DNA of 36,273 bases from Lapillicoccus sp. (GTDB lineage: Bacteria; Actinomycetota; Actinomycetes; Actinomycetales; Dermatophilaceae). Shown piece by piece: positions 17,221 through 24,741 of the stretch. How positions within the stretch are numbered: position 1 is the stretch's first letter; the number at the start of each line of letters is the position of its first letter. A program made the position numbers and the translations under genes. The notes below the pieces were generated by a model. That model was not told the origin of the DNA and did not search any database. It saw only the letters and a list, made by a program, of their open reading frames with translations. Location of the stretch: the NCBI RefSeq assembly GCF_025353065.1, contig NZ_JANXRJ010000084.1:1-36273 (forward strand), read 5' to 3'.

Positions 17221-18270
17221 ATGGTTTCTCCCCTGGTGGCTCCGCAGAAGGCTCGACCCGGCGACAGGGTGGCGGTGCTCTCGCCGTCCTTCGCGGCTCC
17301 CGGGGCCGCGCCGGCGGTGCACGAGCAGGCCATGCGGCGGTTGACCGAGGTCACGGGCCTGATCCCGGTCGAGTACCCCACGACGCGCCAGCTGGGGGCG
17401 AGCCCGCAGGCCCGGGCCGCCGACCTCAACGCGGCCTTCGGCGACCCGGAGATCCGAGCGGTCCTGGCCACCATCGGCGGTGAGGACCAGATCACCGTCG
17501 TGCCCCACCTCGACGCGGACGCCGTCCGCGCCGACCCGAAGCCGTACGTGGGATACAGCGACAACACCAATATCCTGAACTGGCTGTGGACACAGGGGGT
17601 TTCGGGGTTCTACGGCGGCTCCACGCAGGTCCAGCTGGGGCCCGGCCCATTCGTCGACCCGTGTCATGTGGCGGCCCTGAAAGCGGCCCTGCTGACCGGT
17701 GAGCGCCTTCGGATCACCGACCCCGGTGTGTCGGAGGACTTCGGCAAGGACTGGGCCGATCCCGCCGCGCTGACCGAGTTCGGAGACCGCGAGGCCACCG
17801 AGCCGTGGGCCTGGGCCGGTCCGGAGCGTTGCGTGACCGGGCGCACCTGGGGCGGCTGCCTCGAGGTCATCCAGTGGATCCTGACCGCCGGCCGTTTCCC
17901 TGCCGACCCGGCGGTGCTCGAGGGCGGGGTGCTGCTGCTGGAGACCAGCGAGGACCTCATTCCCACGCAGGAGTTCGGCTGGATCGTGCGGTCCTTGGGG
18001 GAGCGCGGCCTGCTCAGTGCGGTCGACGCGGTGCTCGTCGCCCGGCCCCCGGCGTCCAGCTTCGAGAAGCGGCCGACTTCGCCGGAGCGGGCCGCACACC
18101 GCGCCGAGCAGCGGGACGCGGCGATCGCTCTCGTCGGCCGTTACAACCCCGACGCGGTGGTGTGCGTCGGGGTGCCCTTCGGACACACCCAGCCGCAGTG
18201 GATCCTGCCCTACGGCGGGGAGGTCACGGTCGACGGGTCCGGACGTGAGGTCTGGGCCGACTTCGGTTGA
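17221..18270 (+). CDS. S66-family LD-carboxypeptidase (LdcA/MccF-like)
   Basis: A 349-residue Ser peptidase of family S66, whose members cleave an L-to-D bond: LdcA removes D-Ala from murein tetrapeptides, and MccF inactivates microcin C. The catalytic triad is visible: nucleophile Ser113 in GYSDNTN, Glu241 in LLLETSED and His322 in PFGHTQPQWILPYGG. There is no signal peptide, so it is cytoplasmic and would act in peptide recycling or detoxification. Details such as DNTNILNWLW and the ETSEDLIP loop look closer to the MccF-type branch than to E. coli LdcA, so substrate is uncertain. The start is weakly supported, with only GGGGTGG upstream. It lies divergent from kdp. Confidence 0.82.
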   Translation: MVSPLVAPQKARPGDRVAVLSPSFAAPGAAPAVHEQAMRRLTEVTGLIPVEYPTTRQLGASPQARAADLNAAFGDPEIRAVLATIGGEDQITVVPHLDADAVRADPKPYVGYSDNTNILNWLWTQGVSGFYGGSTQVQLGPGPFVDPCHVAALKAALLTGERLRITDPGVSEDFGKDWADPAALTEFGDREATEPWAWAGPERCVTGRTWGGCLEVIQWILTAGRFPADPAVLEGGVLLLETSEDLIPTQEFGWIVRSLGERGLLSAVDAVLVARPPASSFEKRPTSPERAAHRAEQRDAAIALVGRYNPDAVVCVGVPFGHTQPQWILPYGGEVTVDGSGREVWADFG

Positions 18271-18291
18271 ACCACCTGATCGCCGAACGTG

Positions 18292-18321
18292 GTGTAGCAC
18301 TATTGTCTACAGGTGCTACAC
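18292..18321 (+). promoter_or_regulatory. Palindromic operator/promoter of vapBC
   Basis: A perfect 9-base inverted repeat, GTGTAGCAC (18292-18300) and GTGCTACAC (18313-18321), 12 bases apart, lies immediately before the antitoxin. A second, shorter pair, TGTAG/CTACA, lies within it. Two -10-like boxes are embedded: TATTGT (18301-18306), six bases before GTG 18313, and TACACT (18317-18322), five bases before ATG 18328. Autorepression by the VapBC complex on such a palindrome is the rule for this family. Confidence 0.75.
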
Positions 18322-18327
18322 TCTGAT

Positions 18328-18591
18328 ATGCCCACCACCCGACCCCGGCACTTCGTCACCGAGACCGACGACCTCGCGGCCGCGCTCGACGACGCGGCCC
18401 GCCGCTGGCCTGATCTCAGCCGCTCGCAACTGCTGGTGCGCCTCGCCCTGGACGGTCATCGGGCAGCCATCCAGTCGCAGGAGGAGCGGCGCCGCCGCAG
18501 GCTCGAGGCCATCCGCACCCACAGCGGTGCCCTCACCGGAGCCTACGGACCTGACTACCTGACGCACCTTCGCGAAGAGTGGCCCCCGTGA
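18328..18591 (+). CDS. VapB-type antitoxin, ribbon-helix-helix-like
   Basis: An 87-residue protein. A short strand (RHFVTETDD) is followed by two helices (LAAALDDAARRWP and SRSQLLVRLALDGHRAAI), the layout of a ribbon-helix-helix DNA-binding domain. A basic RRRRRLEAIR stretch and a C-terminal tail (GPDYLTHLREEWPP) probably bind the toxin. It overlaps the toxin start by GTGA, as in classical toxin-antitoxin operons. ATG 18328 is annotated; a GTG five codons upstream (18313) inside the operator would be the start if transcription begins from TATTGT. Either way there is no Shine-Dalgarno, suggesting a leaderless mRNA. Confidence 0.75.
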   Translation: MPTTRPRHFVTETDDLAAALDDAARRWPDLSRSQLLVRLALDGHRAAIQSQEERRRRRLEAIRTHSGALTGAYGPDYLTHLREEWPP

Positions 18592-18974
18592 TCGTGCTCG
18601 ACGCGAGCGTCCTCATCGCCTACCTCGATCGCGACGACGCGCACCATGCGGCGGCCGAATCGCTCCTGACCGGGGCGGTGGACGACGACCTCGCCGTCAA
18701 CTCGCTCTCGTTGGCCGAGGTCCTCGTCGTGCCGATTCGGGACGGGCGCCTCGACCGGGTGCTGGCAGCGCTCCACGACCTCGAGATCCACGAGATCGTG
18801 TTTCCCAGCAACACGGCGGTCAGGCTCGCCCAGCTCCGCGCTTCCGTCGGTCTCAAGATGCCGGATTGTTGCGTTCTCCTCGCCGCCGAGGAAGAGGGCG
18901 CGACAGTCGCCTCGTTCGACGAGCGACTGCTGGCCGCGGCGGAGCGGCGCGGGCTCTCCATCTTGGGCGGCTGA
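18588..18974 (+). CDS. vapC: VapC toxin, PIN-domain ribonuclease
   Basis: A 128-residue PIN-domain protein. The four acidic metal ligands are in place: Asp5 (VLDAS), Glu44 (SLAEV), Asp93 (KMPDCC) and Asp111 (SFDERL). VapC toxins are Mg2+-dependent endoribonucleases that cut tRNA or rRNA and are held inactive by VapB. The chosen GTG 18588 overlaps the antitoxin TGA; GTG 18579 would add three residues. The pair is flanked by housekeeping genes, with no sign of a surrounding mobile element. It is convergent with the dipeptidase gene eight bases away. Confidence 0.88.
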   Translation: MIVLDASVLIAYLDRDDAHHAAAESLLTGAVDDDLAVNSLSLAEVLVVPIRDGRLDRVLAALHDLEIHEIVFPSNTAVRLAQLRASVGLKMPDCCVLLAAEEEGATVASFDERLLAAAERRGLSILGG

Positions 18975-18982
18975 CCCCGGCC

Positions 18983-20182
18983 CTACCCCGCCGGTATGCC
19001 GTCGAGCTCGGCGATCGTCGCGAGCGACGGACCGCGTTGTGCGCCGAGGTCGCGGGCGACCACCTCGACGTCGCGCATCACTCGCAGGGTGTTGCCTCCC
19101 GCGAGCTTGACGAGGTCCTCGTCGGACCAGCGCCGGTCGGCGAGGGCGGCGAACAGGCGTGGATAGCCGCTAACGTCCTCGAGGCCGAGGGGGAAGGTGT
19201 CGGTCCCGTCGTAGTCGCCCCCGATGCCGACGTGGTCGATCCCGGCGACCTCGCGCAGGTGCTCGAGGTGGACCACGACGTCAGCGATGGTGGCGTCGGG
19301 CTTGGGGTGCAGGGCGCTCCGCGCCTTGGTGAAGGCGAGGAAGGCGACGTAGTCCTTGTCCTCCACCCCGACCTCGGCCGCGGCGACGACCGCCTCCCGA
19401 CGCCAGGCCACGACGTCGGCGTTGATGAACTCCGGCACGAGGGCGACCATGCACGTGCCGCCCTGGTCACGGACGCGTTCGAGGACGTCGTCGGGGACGT
19501 TGCGGGGGACGTCGGTGACGGCCCGGGCGCACGAGTGGCTGAAGATGACCGGCGCCTCGGCGGCGTCGAGGGCCGCGCGCATCGTGTCGGGGGAGACGTG
19601 GGACAGGTCGACCATCATGCCGATCCGGTTCATCTCGCGGACGACCTCGACTCCGAACCGGGACAGGCCGTGGTGCACGGCGACGTCGGTCGCCGAGTCG
19701 GCCCACGGGGTGTTGTCGTTGTGGGTGAGCGTCATGTAACGCACCCCCAGCACGTGCAGCATCCGCAGGGCGGCGAGCGAGCAGCCGATCGACTGGCCGC
19801 CCTCGGCCCCCATCAGGCTGGCGATCCGGCCCGCCCTGAAGACGGCTTCGAGCTCGTCGGCGGTGCGGGCGAAGCCGAGGTCGTCGGGAAAGCTGGCCAC
19901 CATCTGGTGGACGGCATCCACCTGCTCGAGGGTCGCGGTGACGGCCGCGTCGCCCGGGAGGTTGCTGGGGACGTAGACCGACCAGAACTGGCCCCCCACC
20001 CGGCCGGCTCGCAGTCGCGGGACGTCGGTGCAGGTCGTCGTCGTCCCGGCGGCGAGGTCGAGGCGGGTGAAGTCGCAGCCGACCTGGTCGCGGGCCTCCC
20101 ACGGCAGGTCGTTGTGCCCGTCGACGAGGGGGTGGGCCGCGAGGAGCCGGTCGATGCGGTCAGCAGTCACCCGCATGATCAT
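18983..20182 (-). CDS. M19 membrane-dipeptidase family zinc dipeptidase
   Basis: A 399-residue renal-dipeptidase-type metalloenzyme. The first metal motif HxD is His23-Asp25 (VDGHNDLPW). The bridging Glu is in SLMGAEGG, and the further His ligands are in MMVDLSHVS and VIFSHSCARAV. HVGIGGDYDGTDTFP is the family's late substrate-binding block. Relatives hydrolyse dipeptides, often with a C-terminal D-residue, such as L-Ala-D-Glu-like products of murein. No signal peptide is seen, so it is probably cytosolic. Two ATGs (20182 and 20176) are equally good starts. It is divergent from rimO with only 45 bases between. Its final codons use GGC ATA CCG, containing the recurrent octamer. Confidence 0.88.
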   Translation of the reverse strand: MIMRVTADRIDRLLAAHPLVDGHNDLPWEARDQVGCDFTRLDLAAGTTTTCTDVPRLRAGRVGGQFWSVYVPSNLPGDAAVTATLEQVDAVHQMVASFPDDLGFARTADELEAVFRAGRIASLMGAEGGQSIGCSLAALRMLHVLGVRYMTLTHNDNTPWADSATDVAVHHGLSRFGVEVVREMNRIGMMVDLSHVSPDTMRAALDAAEAPVIFSHSCARAVTDVPRNVPDDVLERVRDQGGTCMVALVPEFINADVVAWRREAVVAAAEVGVEDKDYVAFLAFTKARSALHPKPDATIADVVVHLEHLREVAGIDHVGIGGDYDGTDTFPLGLEDVSGYPRLFAALADRRWSDEDLVKLAGGNTLRVMRDVEVVARDLGAQRGPSLATIAELDGIPAG

Positions 20183-20215
20183 GTCAGGCGTCCCGGGGCA
20201 TGCACGCCGCGCCCG

Positions 20216-20221
20216 TAGACT
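20216..20221 (+). promoter_or_regulatory. -10 box for leaderless rimO mRNA
   Basis: TAGACT (TANNNT) ends six bases before GTG 20228, and no Shine-Dalgarno precedes that codon. Transcription most likely starts at the GTG itself. Confidence 0.6.
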
Positions 20222-20227
20222 CTTCCG

Positions 20228-21754
20228 GTGACGGTTTCGGCGGTTCCTCGACGCAGCGTTGCCCTCGTGACCCTGGGCTGCACGCGCAACGAGGTCGACT
20301 CCGAAGAGCTCGCCGGTCGGCTCGAGGCGGAGGGGTGGGACCTCGTCGACGACGCGTCCGAGGCGGACGTCGCCGTCATCAACACCTGCGGGTTCGTCGA
20401 GCAGGCCAAGAAGGACTCCATCGACGCGTTGCTCGAGGCCTCCGACCTCAAGGGCGGGGGCAACCGCACCCGTGCCGTCGTGGCCGTCGGGTGCCTCGCC
20501 GAGCGCTACGGCGAACAGCTCGCCGCCCAGCTCCCCGAGGCCGACGCCGTGCTCGGGTTCGACTCCTACGGCCAGATGTCGCAGCACCTCACGGCCATCC
20601 TCGACGGCGGCCGCATCGCGTCCCACACACCGGTCGACCGGCGGCTGCTCCTGCCCCTCTCGCCGGTCGAGCGGCAGGCGTCCGCCGCCGGGGTCGCCCT
20701 CCCCGGGCACGGCGACGCATCCGGTATGCCGGGTGCGTCCGGCGCCGCCGTCACCGCGCCCGCCGACGGGCTCACCATCGAGGGCCCGGTGCCCGCCAGC
20801 GGCCCCCGCGTCATCCGCGCGCGGCTCGACGGACGGCCGTGGGCGCCGCTGAAGATCGCCAGCGGCTGCGACCGCCGGTGCGCCTTCTGCGCGATCCCCT
20901 CGTTCCGGGGTGCCTTCGTCTCGCGTCGCCCCGCCGACATCCTCGCCGAGGCTCGCTGGCTCGGCCAGCACGACGTGCGCGAGCTCTTCCTCGTCAGCGA
21001 GAACTCCACGTCCTACGGCAAGGACCTCGGCGACCTCGGCCTGCTCGAGAAGCTGCTGCCCGAGCTCACCGCGGTCGAGGGCATCGAGCGGGTCCGGGTC
21101 TCCTACCTCCAGCCGGCCGAGATCCGCCCCGGGCTGCTGACGGCGATGGCGGAGACGCCCGGGGTCGTCCCCTACTACGACATCTCCTTCCAGCACGCCT
21201 CGGAGCCGCTGCTCCGCCGGATGCGCCGCTTCGGCAGCCGCGAGTCCTTCCTCGACCTGCTCGGTCGGGTCCGCGACCGCTCGCCGCAGGCCGGCATCCG
21301 CTCCAACGTCATCGTCGGCTTCCCCGGTGAGACCGAGGCCGACTTGGCCGAGCTCGAGGCCTTCCTCACCGCGGCGGAGCTCGACGTCGTCGGCGTGTTC
21401 GGCTACTCCGACGAGGACGGCACCGAGGGCGAGGGCCTCGACGGCAAGCTGCCGGACGACGTCATCACCGACCGCGTCTCGCGGATCACCGCGCTCGTCG
21501 AGGAGCTCACCACCCAGCGCGCCGAGCAGCGGATCGGCGAGCACGTCGACGTGCTCGTCGAGGAGCTCGACGACGAGACCGGTGAGGTCATCGGCCGCGC
21601 GGCCTTCCAGGGTCCCGATGTCGACGGCGTGACGATCCTGCGGCTCGACCCCTCCGTCTCCTCCGCAGCGACCGCCGTCCCGGCCGTGGGCGACATCGTG
21701 CCCGCCGTCGTCATCGGCACCGACGGCATCGACCTCGTGGCCCGGCCGAGCTGA
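20228..21754 (+). CDS. rimO: Ribosomal protein S12 methylthiotransferase RimO
   Basis: A 508-residue radical-SAM enzyme that methylthiolates an Asp of ribosomal protein S12. The N-terminal MTTase domain carries the three cluster cysteines Cys18 ([12 protein letters not shown]), Cys54 ([13 protein letters not shown]) and Cys89 (VGCLAERY). The radical-SAM cluster is Cys214, Cys218 and Cys221 ([16 protein letters not shown]). A TRAM domain closes the protein (about 430-505). [10 protein letters not shown](K/E)DSI and AIPSFRG favour RimO over MiaB. An unusual Ala/Gly/Pro-rich insert (about 150-190) separates the two domains. It heads a plus-strand run with pgsA and pncC. Confidence 0.95.
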   Translation: MTVSAVPRRSVALVTLGCTRNEVDSEELAGRLEAEGWDLVDDASEADVAVINTCGFVEQAKKDSIDALLEASDLKGGGNRTRAVVAVGCLAERYGEQLAAQLPEADAVLGFDSYGQMSQHLTAILDGGRIASHTPVDRRLLLPLSPVERQASAAGVALPGHGDASGMPGASGAAVTAPADGLTIEGPVPASGPRVIRARLDGRPWAPLKIASGCDRRCAFCAIPSFRGAFVSRRPADILAEARWLGQHDVRELFLVSENSTSYGKDLGDLGLLEKLLPELTAVEGIERVRVSYLQPAEIRPGLLTAMAETPGVVPYYDISFQHASEPLLRRMRRFGSRESFLDLLGRVRDRSPQAGIRSNVIVGFPGETEADLAELEAFLTAAELDVVGVFGYSDEDGTEGEGLDGKLPDDVITDRVSRITALVEELTTQRAEQRIGEHVDVLVEELDDETGEVIGRAAFQGPDVDGVTILRLDPSVSSAATAVPAVGDIVPAVVIGTDGIDLVARPS

Positions 21755-21796
21755 GCCCATGGACACCGTGGTCGGCCTGTGGCGAGGACGCCGCCT

Positions 21797-22528
21797 GTGA
21801 GTGACGTCGACCGGGACCGCTCCGGGCACGCGCCGTTGTCCGGCGCCGCCTCCGGTCTGCCGTCCGGTCCGACGGGCCCGTCGGCCGCGGCGGATCCGCT
21901 CATTCCCGTCGTGCACCGGCCGAGCGCGTGGAACCTGCCCAACCTCCTGACCGTCTCGCGCATCCTGCTCGTGCCGGTCTTCGGGTGGCTGCTGCTCCAC
22001 CACGGCGGCGACGAGACGGCATACCGGCTGGGGGCGTTCGTCGTCTTCGCCGTGGCCATGGTGACCGACAGCCTCGACGGCGACCTGGCCCGTCGCCGCA
22101 ACAGCGTGACCGACTTCGGCAAGGTCTCGGACCCCATCGCCGACAAGGCGCTGACCGGCATGGCTCTCGTGGGCCTGTCCCTCATCGGGGAAGTGGCGTG
22201 GTGGGTCACCGGGATCATCCTCGCGCGAGAGGTCGCGGTGACCGTGATGCGCTTCGTCGTCATCCGGCACGGCGTGATGCCGGCCGGTCGTGGGGGCAAG
22301 GTCAAGACCCTGCTGCAGACCGCTGCGCTCGGCATGCTCGCCTTCCCGCTGTCCGTGCTTCCCGGCGCGAGCACCTGGTCCTGGATCGCGCACGCGGTGC
22401 TCATCGCAGCGCTCGTGGTCACGGTGGTCACCGGCATCGACTACGCGACGAAGGCGCACACCCTGCGGCGCACCAGCCCTCGCGCCCTCGCCAAGCGCGC
22501 TGCCCGCGCCGCGAGACGCGGCTCGTGA
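21797..22528 (+). CDS. pgsA: CDP-diacylglycerol-glycerol-3-phosphate 3-phosphatidyltransferase
   Basis: A 243-residue membrane enzyme making phosphatidylglycerol phosphate from CDP-diacylglycerol. The full CDP-alcohol phosphotransferase motif D-x2-D-G-x2-A-R-x8-G-x3-D-x3-D is visible at Asp91, Asp94, Gly95, Ala98, Arg99, Gly108, Asp112 and Asp116. The NLPNLLTVSRILLVPVF start of the family is at about 46-62. A 40-residue Ser/Pro/Gly-rich cytosolic tail precedes it, and several helices follow. GTG 21797 is chosen because GAGGA lies eight bases upstream; GTG 21779 is less likely. The TGA overlaps the pncC GTG. Neighbours pncC and clgR match the mycobacterial pgsA3 locus. Confidence 0.93.
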   Translation: MSDVDRDRSGHAPLSGAASGLPSGPTGPSAAADPLIPVVHRPSAWNLPNLLTVSRILLVPVFGWLLLHHGGDETAYRLGAFVVFAVAMVTDSLDGDLARRRNSVTDFGKVSDPIADKALTGMALVGLSLIGEVAWWVTGIILAREVAVTVMRFVVIRHGVMPAGRGGKVKTLLQTAALGMLAFPLSVLPGASTWSWIAHAVLIAALVVTVVTGIDYATKAHTLRRTSPRALAKRAARAARRGS

Positions 22529-23034
22529 GCGCGGCCGGGCGGGTGGGCGCATCGTCCGACTCGTTGGACCAGGACGCGTCGGGCGACGTCGTCCGGCGCC
22601 TGACAGCACGCGGTGAGACCGTCGCCTGCGCGGAGTCGCTCACCGGAGGTCTCGTGACCGCTCGACTCGTCGACACGCCAGGGGCGTCGGCCGCCGTGCG
22701 GGGCGGGGTGATCGCCTACGCCACCCCGCTCAAGGCCGCTCTGCTCGGCGTCGACGCCGACCTGCTCGCGGTCCGGGGAGCGGTCGACGCCGACGTGGCG
22801 ACGCAGATGGCGACGGGGGTGGCCGCCCGGCTCGGCGCCGACTGGGGACTGGCGACCACCGGTGTCGCCGGCCCCGATCCGCAGGACGGTATGCCGGTGG
22901 GCACGGTCTTCGTCGCCGTCGTCGGACCCTCGGTGGTGGTCGTCGAGCGACTCGCCCTCGAGGGTGACCGGGCAGCCGTCCGGCACGGAGCCGTCGACGC
23001 TGTCATCGCGCTGCTGGCCCGGTCGCTGGGCTGA
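22525..23034 (+). CDS. pncC: CinA C-terminal family nicotinamide-nucleotide amidohydrolase
   Basis: A 169-residue stand-alone CinA_C domain that deamidates nicotinamide mononucleotide to nicotinate mononucleotide in NAD recycling. Characteristic motifs are VACAESLTGG (substrate-binding Ser/Thr), GVIAYATPLKAALLGV, GAVDADVATQMATGVAARLGADWGLATTGVAGP and VGTVFVAV. The N-terminal molybdopterin-binding-like half of full CinA is absent, as is normal for PncC. GTG 22525 overlaps the pgsA stop (GTGA), so the two are coupled. Confidence 0.93.
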   Translation: MSAAGRVGASSDSLDQDASGDVVRRLTARGETVACAESLTGGLVTARLVDTPGASAAVRGGVIAYATPLKAALLGVDADLLAVRGAVDADVATQMATGVAARLGADWGLATTGVAGPDPQDGMPVGTVFVAVVGPSVVVVERLALEGDRAAVRHGAVDAVIALLARSLG

Positions 23035-23246
23035 CCCGGCCGACGCCCCGGACGGGTGGAATTCAGGGGCCGTGTCGGTGGGGGAGTATTCCGGTCGTCG
23101 CGACCGTTGACCCGACTGCCCCGTTTCGTGTGGGTCTCACAGCGCGAGCCGGGACGAAGGGTTAAGGTTGAGGCGTCGGGGTGCAGGACGTTCCCCGCCC
23201 ACGACACCAGGGCACCGACCGACGAGCGAGATCTGGAGGAGGCGAC
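23035..23246 (+). promoter_or_regulatory. Intergenic region with the probable clgR promoter
   Basis: This is 212 bases without a gene. A -10-like TAAGGT occurs at 23163-23168, and a TTGACC at 23107-23112 that is too far upstream to pair with it. The clgR ribosome site GGAGGAGG lies just before its ATG. I do not see a convincing ClgR operator (CGCN5GCG-type), so autoregulation is not shown here. Confidence 0.4.
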
Positions 23247-23543
23247 ATGATTCTGTTGAGACGTGAGCTGGGTGACGTCCTTCGTGAGCGCCGCCAGCGT
23301 CAGCGCCGGACTCTGCGTGAGGTGTCCGCCTCGGCCTCGGTCTCGCTCGGCTACCTCAGCGAGGTCGAGCGCGGCGAGAAGGAAGCATCCTCAGAGCTGT
23401 TGGGCTCCATCTGCGGTGCCCTGGGTCTGCCTCTCTCCGAGGTGCTCAGCCAGGTCTCCGTGCGCGTCGCCGAGACCGAGGCGCTTACCGCGCCGGTGCA
23501 GCTCCCCGTCGGCGTGGCCGCCCCGATCGCCTCCGCCGCCTGA
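23247..23543 (+). CDS. clgR: ClgR, helix-turn-helix activator of Clp protease and stress genes
   Basis: A 98-residue XRE-type regulator. The motif is [32 protein letters not shown] (about 21-52), the near-invariant ClgR/PopR helix-turn-helix. The position after pgsA and pncC is the actinobacterial clgR site. ClgR activates clpP and clpC and other proteostasis genes, and is itself a Clp substrate. The ending ASAA resembles an Ala-Ala degradation signal. A strong Shine-Dalgarno, GGAGGAGG, precedes ATG 23247. The pspA-like gene that follows clgR in mycobacteria is absent; an epimerase gene follows instead. Confidence 0.93.
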   Translation: MILLRRELGDVLRERRQRQRRTLREVSASASVSLGYLSEVERGEKEASSELLGSICGALGLPLSEVLSQVSVRVAETEALTAPVQLPVGVAAPIASAA

Positions 23544-23558
23544 GTTCCTCCCCCTCCG

Positions 23559-24692
23559 GTGCCGCGGTTCGAGTCGGTCTCCTGCGCCCGGTTGAGCGTC
23601 CCGCTCCATACCCCCTTCGTGACGGCGTTGCGCCGCACCCAGACGTCCGAGACCCTCGTCGTGCGCGTCGCCGACTCTGACGGTGTGGTCGGATGGGGTG
23701 AGGCTCCGCAGGTCTGGCAGGTGACCGGGGAGTCGTTGGCCGGGGCCACGGCGTGCGTCGAGGAGATGCTCACGCCATGCGTCGTGGGCCGCGACGTCGA
23801 CGACTGGCCGGACGCCGCGGGCGCTGTCCAGCGGGCGGTGGCCCGCAACTTCGGCGCGAAGGCCGCCCTCGACGTCGCCCTCCACGACCTGGTGGCACGA
23901 CGCGCGGGTATGCCGCTCCCGGACCTCCTGCGCACGCTCACCCCGACCTCCGGCGGACCCGACGCGGATCTGCCCACCGCCGCCGCCGCGGGGGCCACGG
24001 TATCGACCGACGTGACGTTGTCCGCGGGCAGCGCCGACGACCTCGCCACCGCTGCGACAGGGCGCGTGGCCGAGGGCTTCACGACCCTGAAGATGAAGGT
24101 GGGCACCGATCCCCGCACCGACGTCGCGCGGGTGCGTGCGGTGCGTGACGCGGTGGGGCCGGGCGTGACGATCCGGCTCGACGCCAACCAGGGGTGGTCG
24201 CCTGCGGAGGCGGTCGAGGTGGTGCTGGCTCTGGAGGACGCCGACCTCGGGGTCGAGCTCGTGGAGCAGCCGGTGGCCGGCGACGACGTCGAGGGGCTCG
24301 CCTGGGTGCGGGCTCGCGTCGGTCTGCCGATCATGGCCGACGAGGCGCTCTACTCCCTCCTCGACCTCGACCGGATCCTGCGGCTCGGAGCCGCCGACAT
24401 GGTCAACGTCAAGCTCGCGAAGTGCGGCTCGCTCGGCGTCGCCCTCGAGCTGCTGCGTCGGGCGGCAGACCACGGCCTCGGCACGATCGTCGGCTCGATG
24501 ATGGAGAGCCACATCGGCGTCGGGGCGGCGGCCGCCCTCGTGGCCGCACGACCGACGACCCTCACCAGCGACCTCGACGCCGCGTGGTGGGGAGCCCGAT
24601 CGCCGGTCGTCGGAGGGATCACCTACGACGGGCCGACGATCACCCTGCCTGACACGCCCGGTCTGGGGATCGGCCGGCTCGTCGCGGACTGA
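23559..24692 (+). CDS. Dipeptide epimerase (enolase superfamily, L-Ala-D/L-Glu type)
   Basis: A 377-residue enolase-superfamily enzyme of the muconate-lactonizing subgroup. The acid-base lysines are in LKMK (Lys178, Lys180) and VNVKLAKCG (Lys285/Lys288). Metal ligands are Asp208 (RLDANQGW), Glu236 (VEQPV) and Asp261 (MADEA). The SDLDA sequence (Asp338, Asp340) matches the DxD that binds the dipeptide amino group in L-Ala-D/L-Glu epimerases, which argues against o-succinylbenzoate synthase. The role is inferred: converting L-Ala-D-Glu from recycled murein to the L,L form. GTG 23559 has no clear Shine-Dalgarno, and the gene begins 15 bases after clgR, so co-transcription is likely. Confidence 0.82.
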   Translation: MPRFESVSCARLSVPLHTPFVTALRRTQTSETLVVRVADSDGVVGWGEAPQVWQVTGESLAGATACVEEMLTPCVVGRDVDDWPDAAGAVQRAVARNFGAKAALDVALHDLVARRAGMPLPDLLRTLTPTSGGPDADLPTAAAAGATVSTDVTLSAGSADDLATAATGRVAEGFTTLKMKVGTDPRTDVARVRAVRDAVGPGVTIRLDANQGWSPAEAVEVVLALEDADLGVELVEQPVAGDDVEGLAWVRARVGLPIMADEALYSLLDLDRILRLGAADMVNVKLAKCGSLGVALELLRRAADHGLGTIVGSMMESHIGVGAAAALVAARPTTLTSDLDAAWWGARSPVVGGITYDGPTITLPDTPGLGIGRLVAD

Positions 24693-24741
24693 GTCACTTT
24701 CCCGCCCCGCGTCCGAGGTCCTGACGTGGTCGGGTGGGCCG

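Noticed and set aside
16959..17570. N-terminal extension of kdpA in the open frame
   Set aside because: It would swallow kdpF and the KdpE repeats. The KdpA family length and the TGATG overlap fix the start at 16958.
18292..18974. vapBC as part of a genomic island
   Set aside because: No integrase, transposase, tRNA, flanking repeat or composition change is visible around it.
18983..22609. Uninterrupted 1208-codon minus-strand frame across the dipeptidase, rimO and pgsA
   Set aside because: Only the first 1.2 kb region (18983-20182) encodes a recognisable protein. The rest is the antisense of rimO and pgsA with low-complexity Arg/Gly/Asp-rich translation, a usual effect of high GC third positions.
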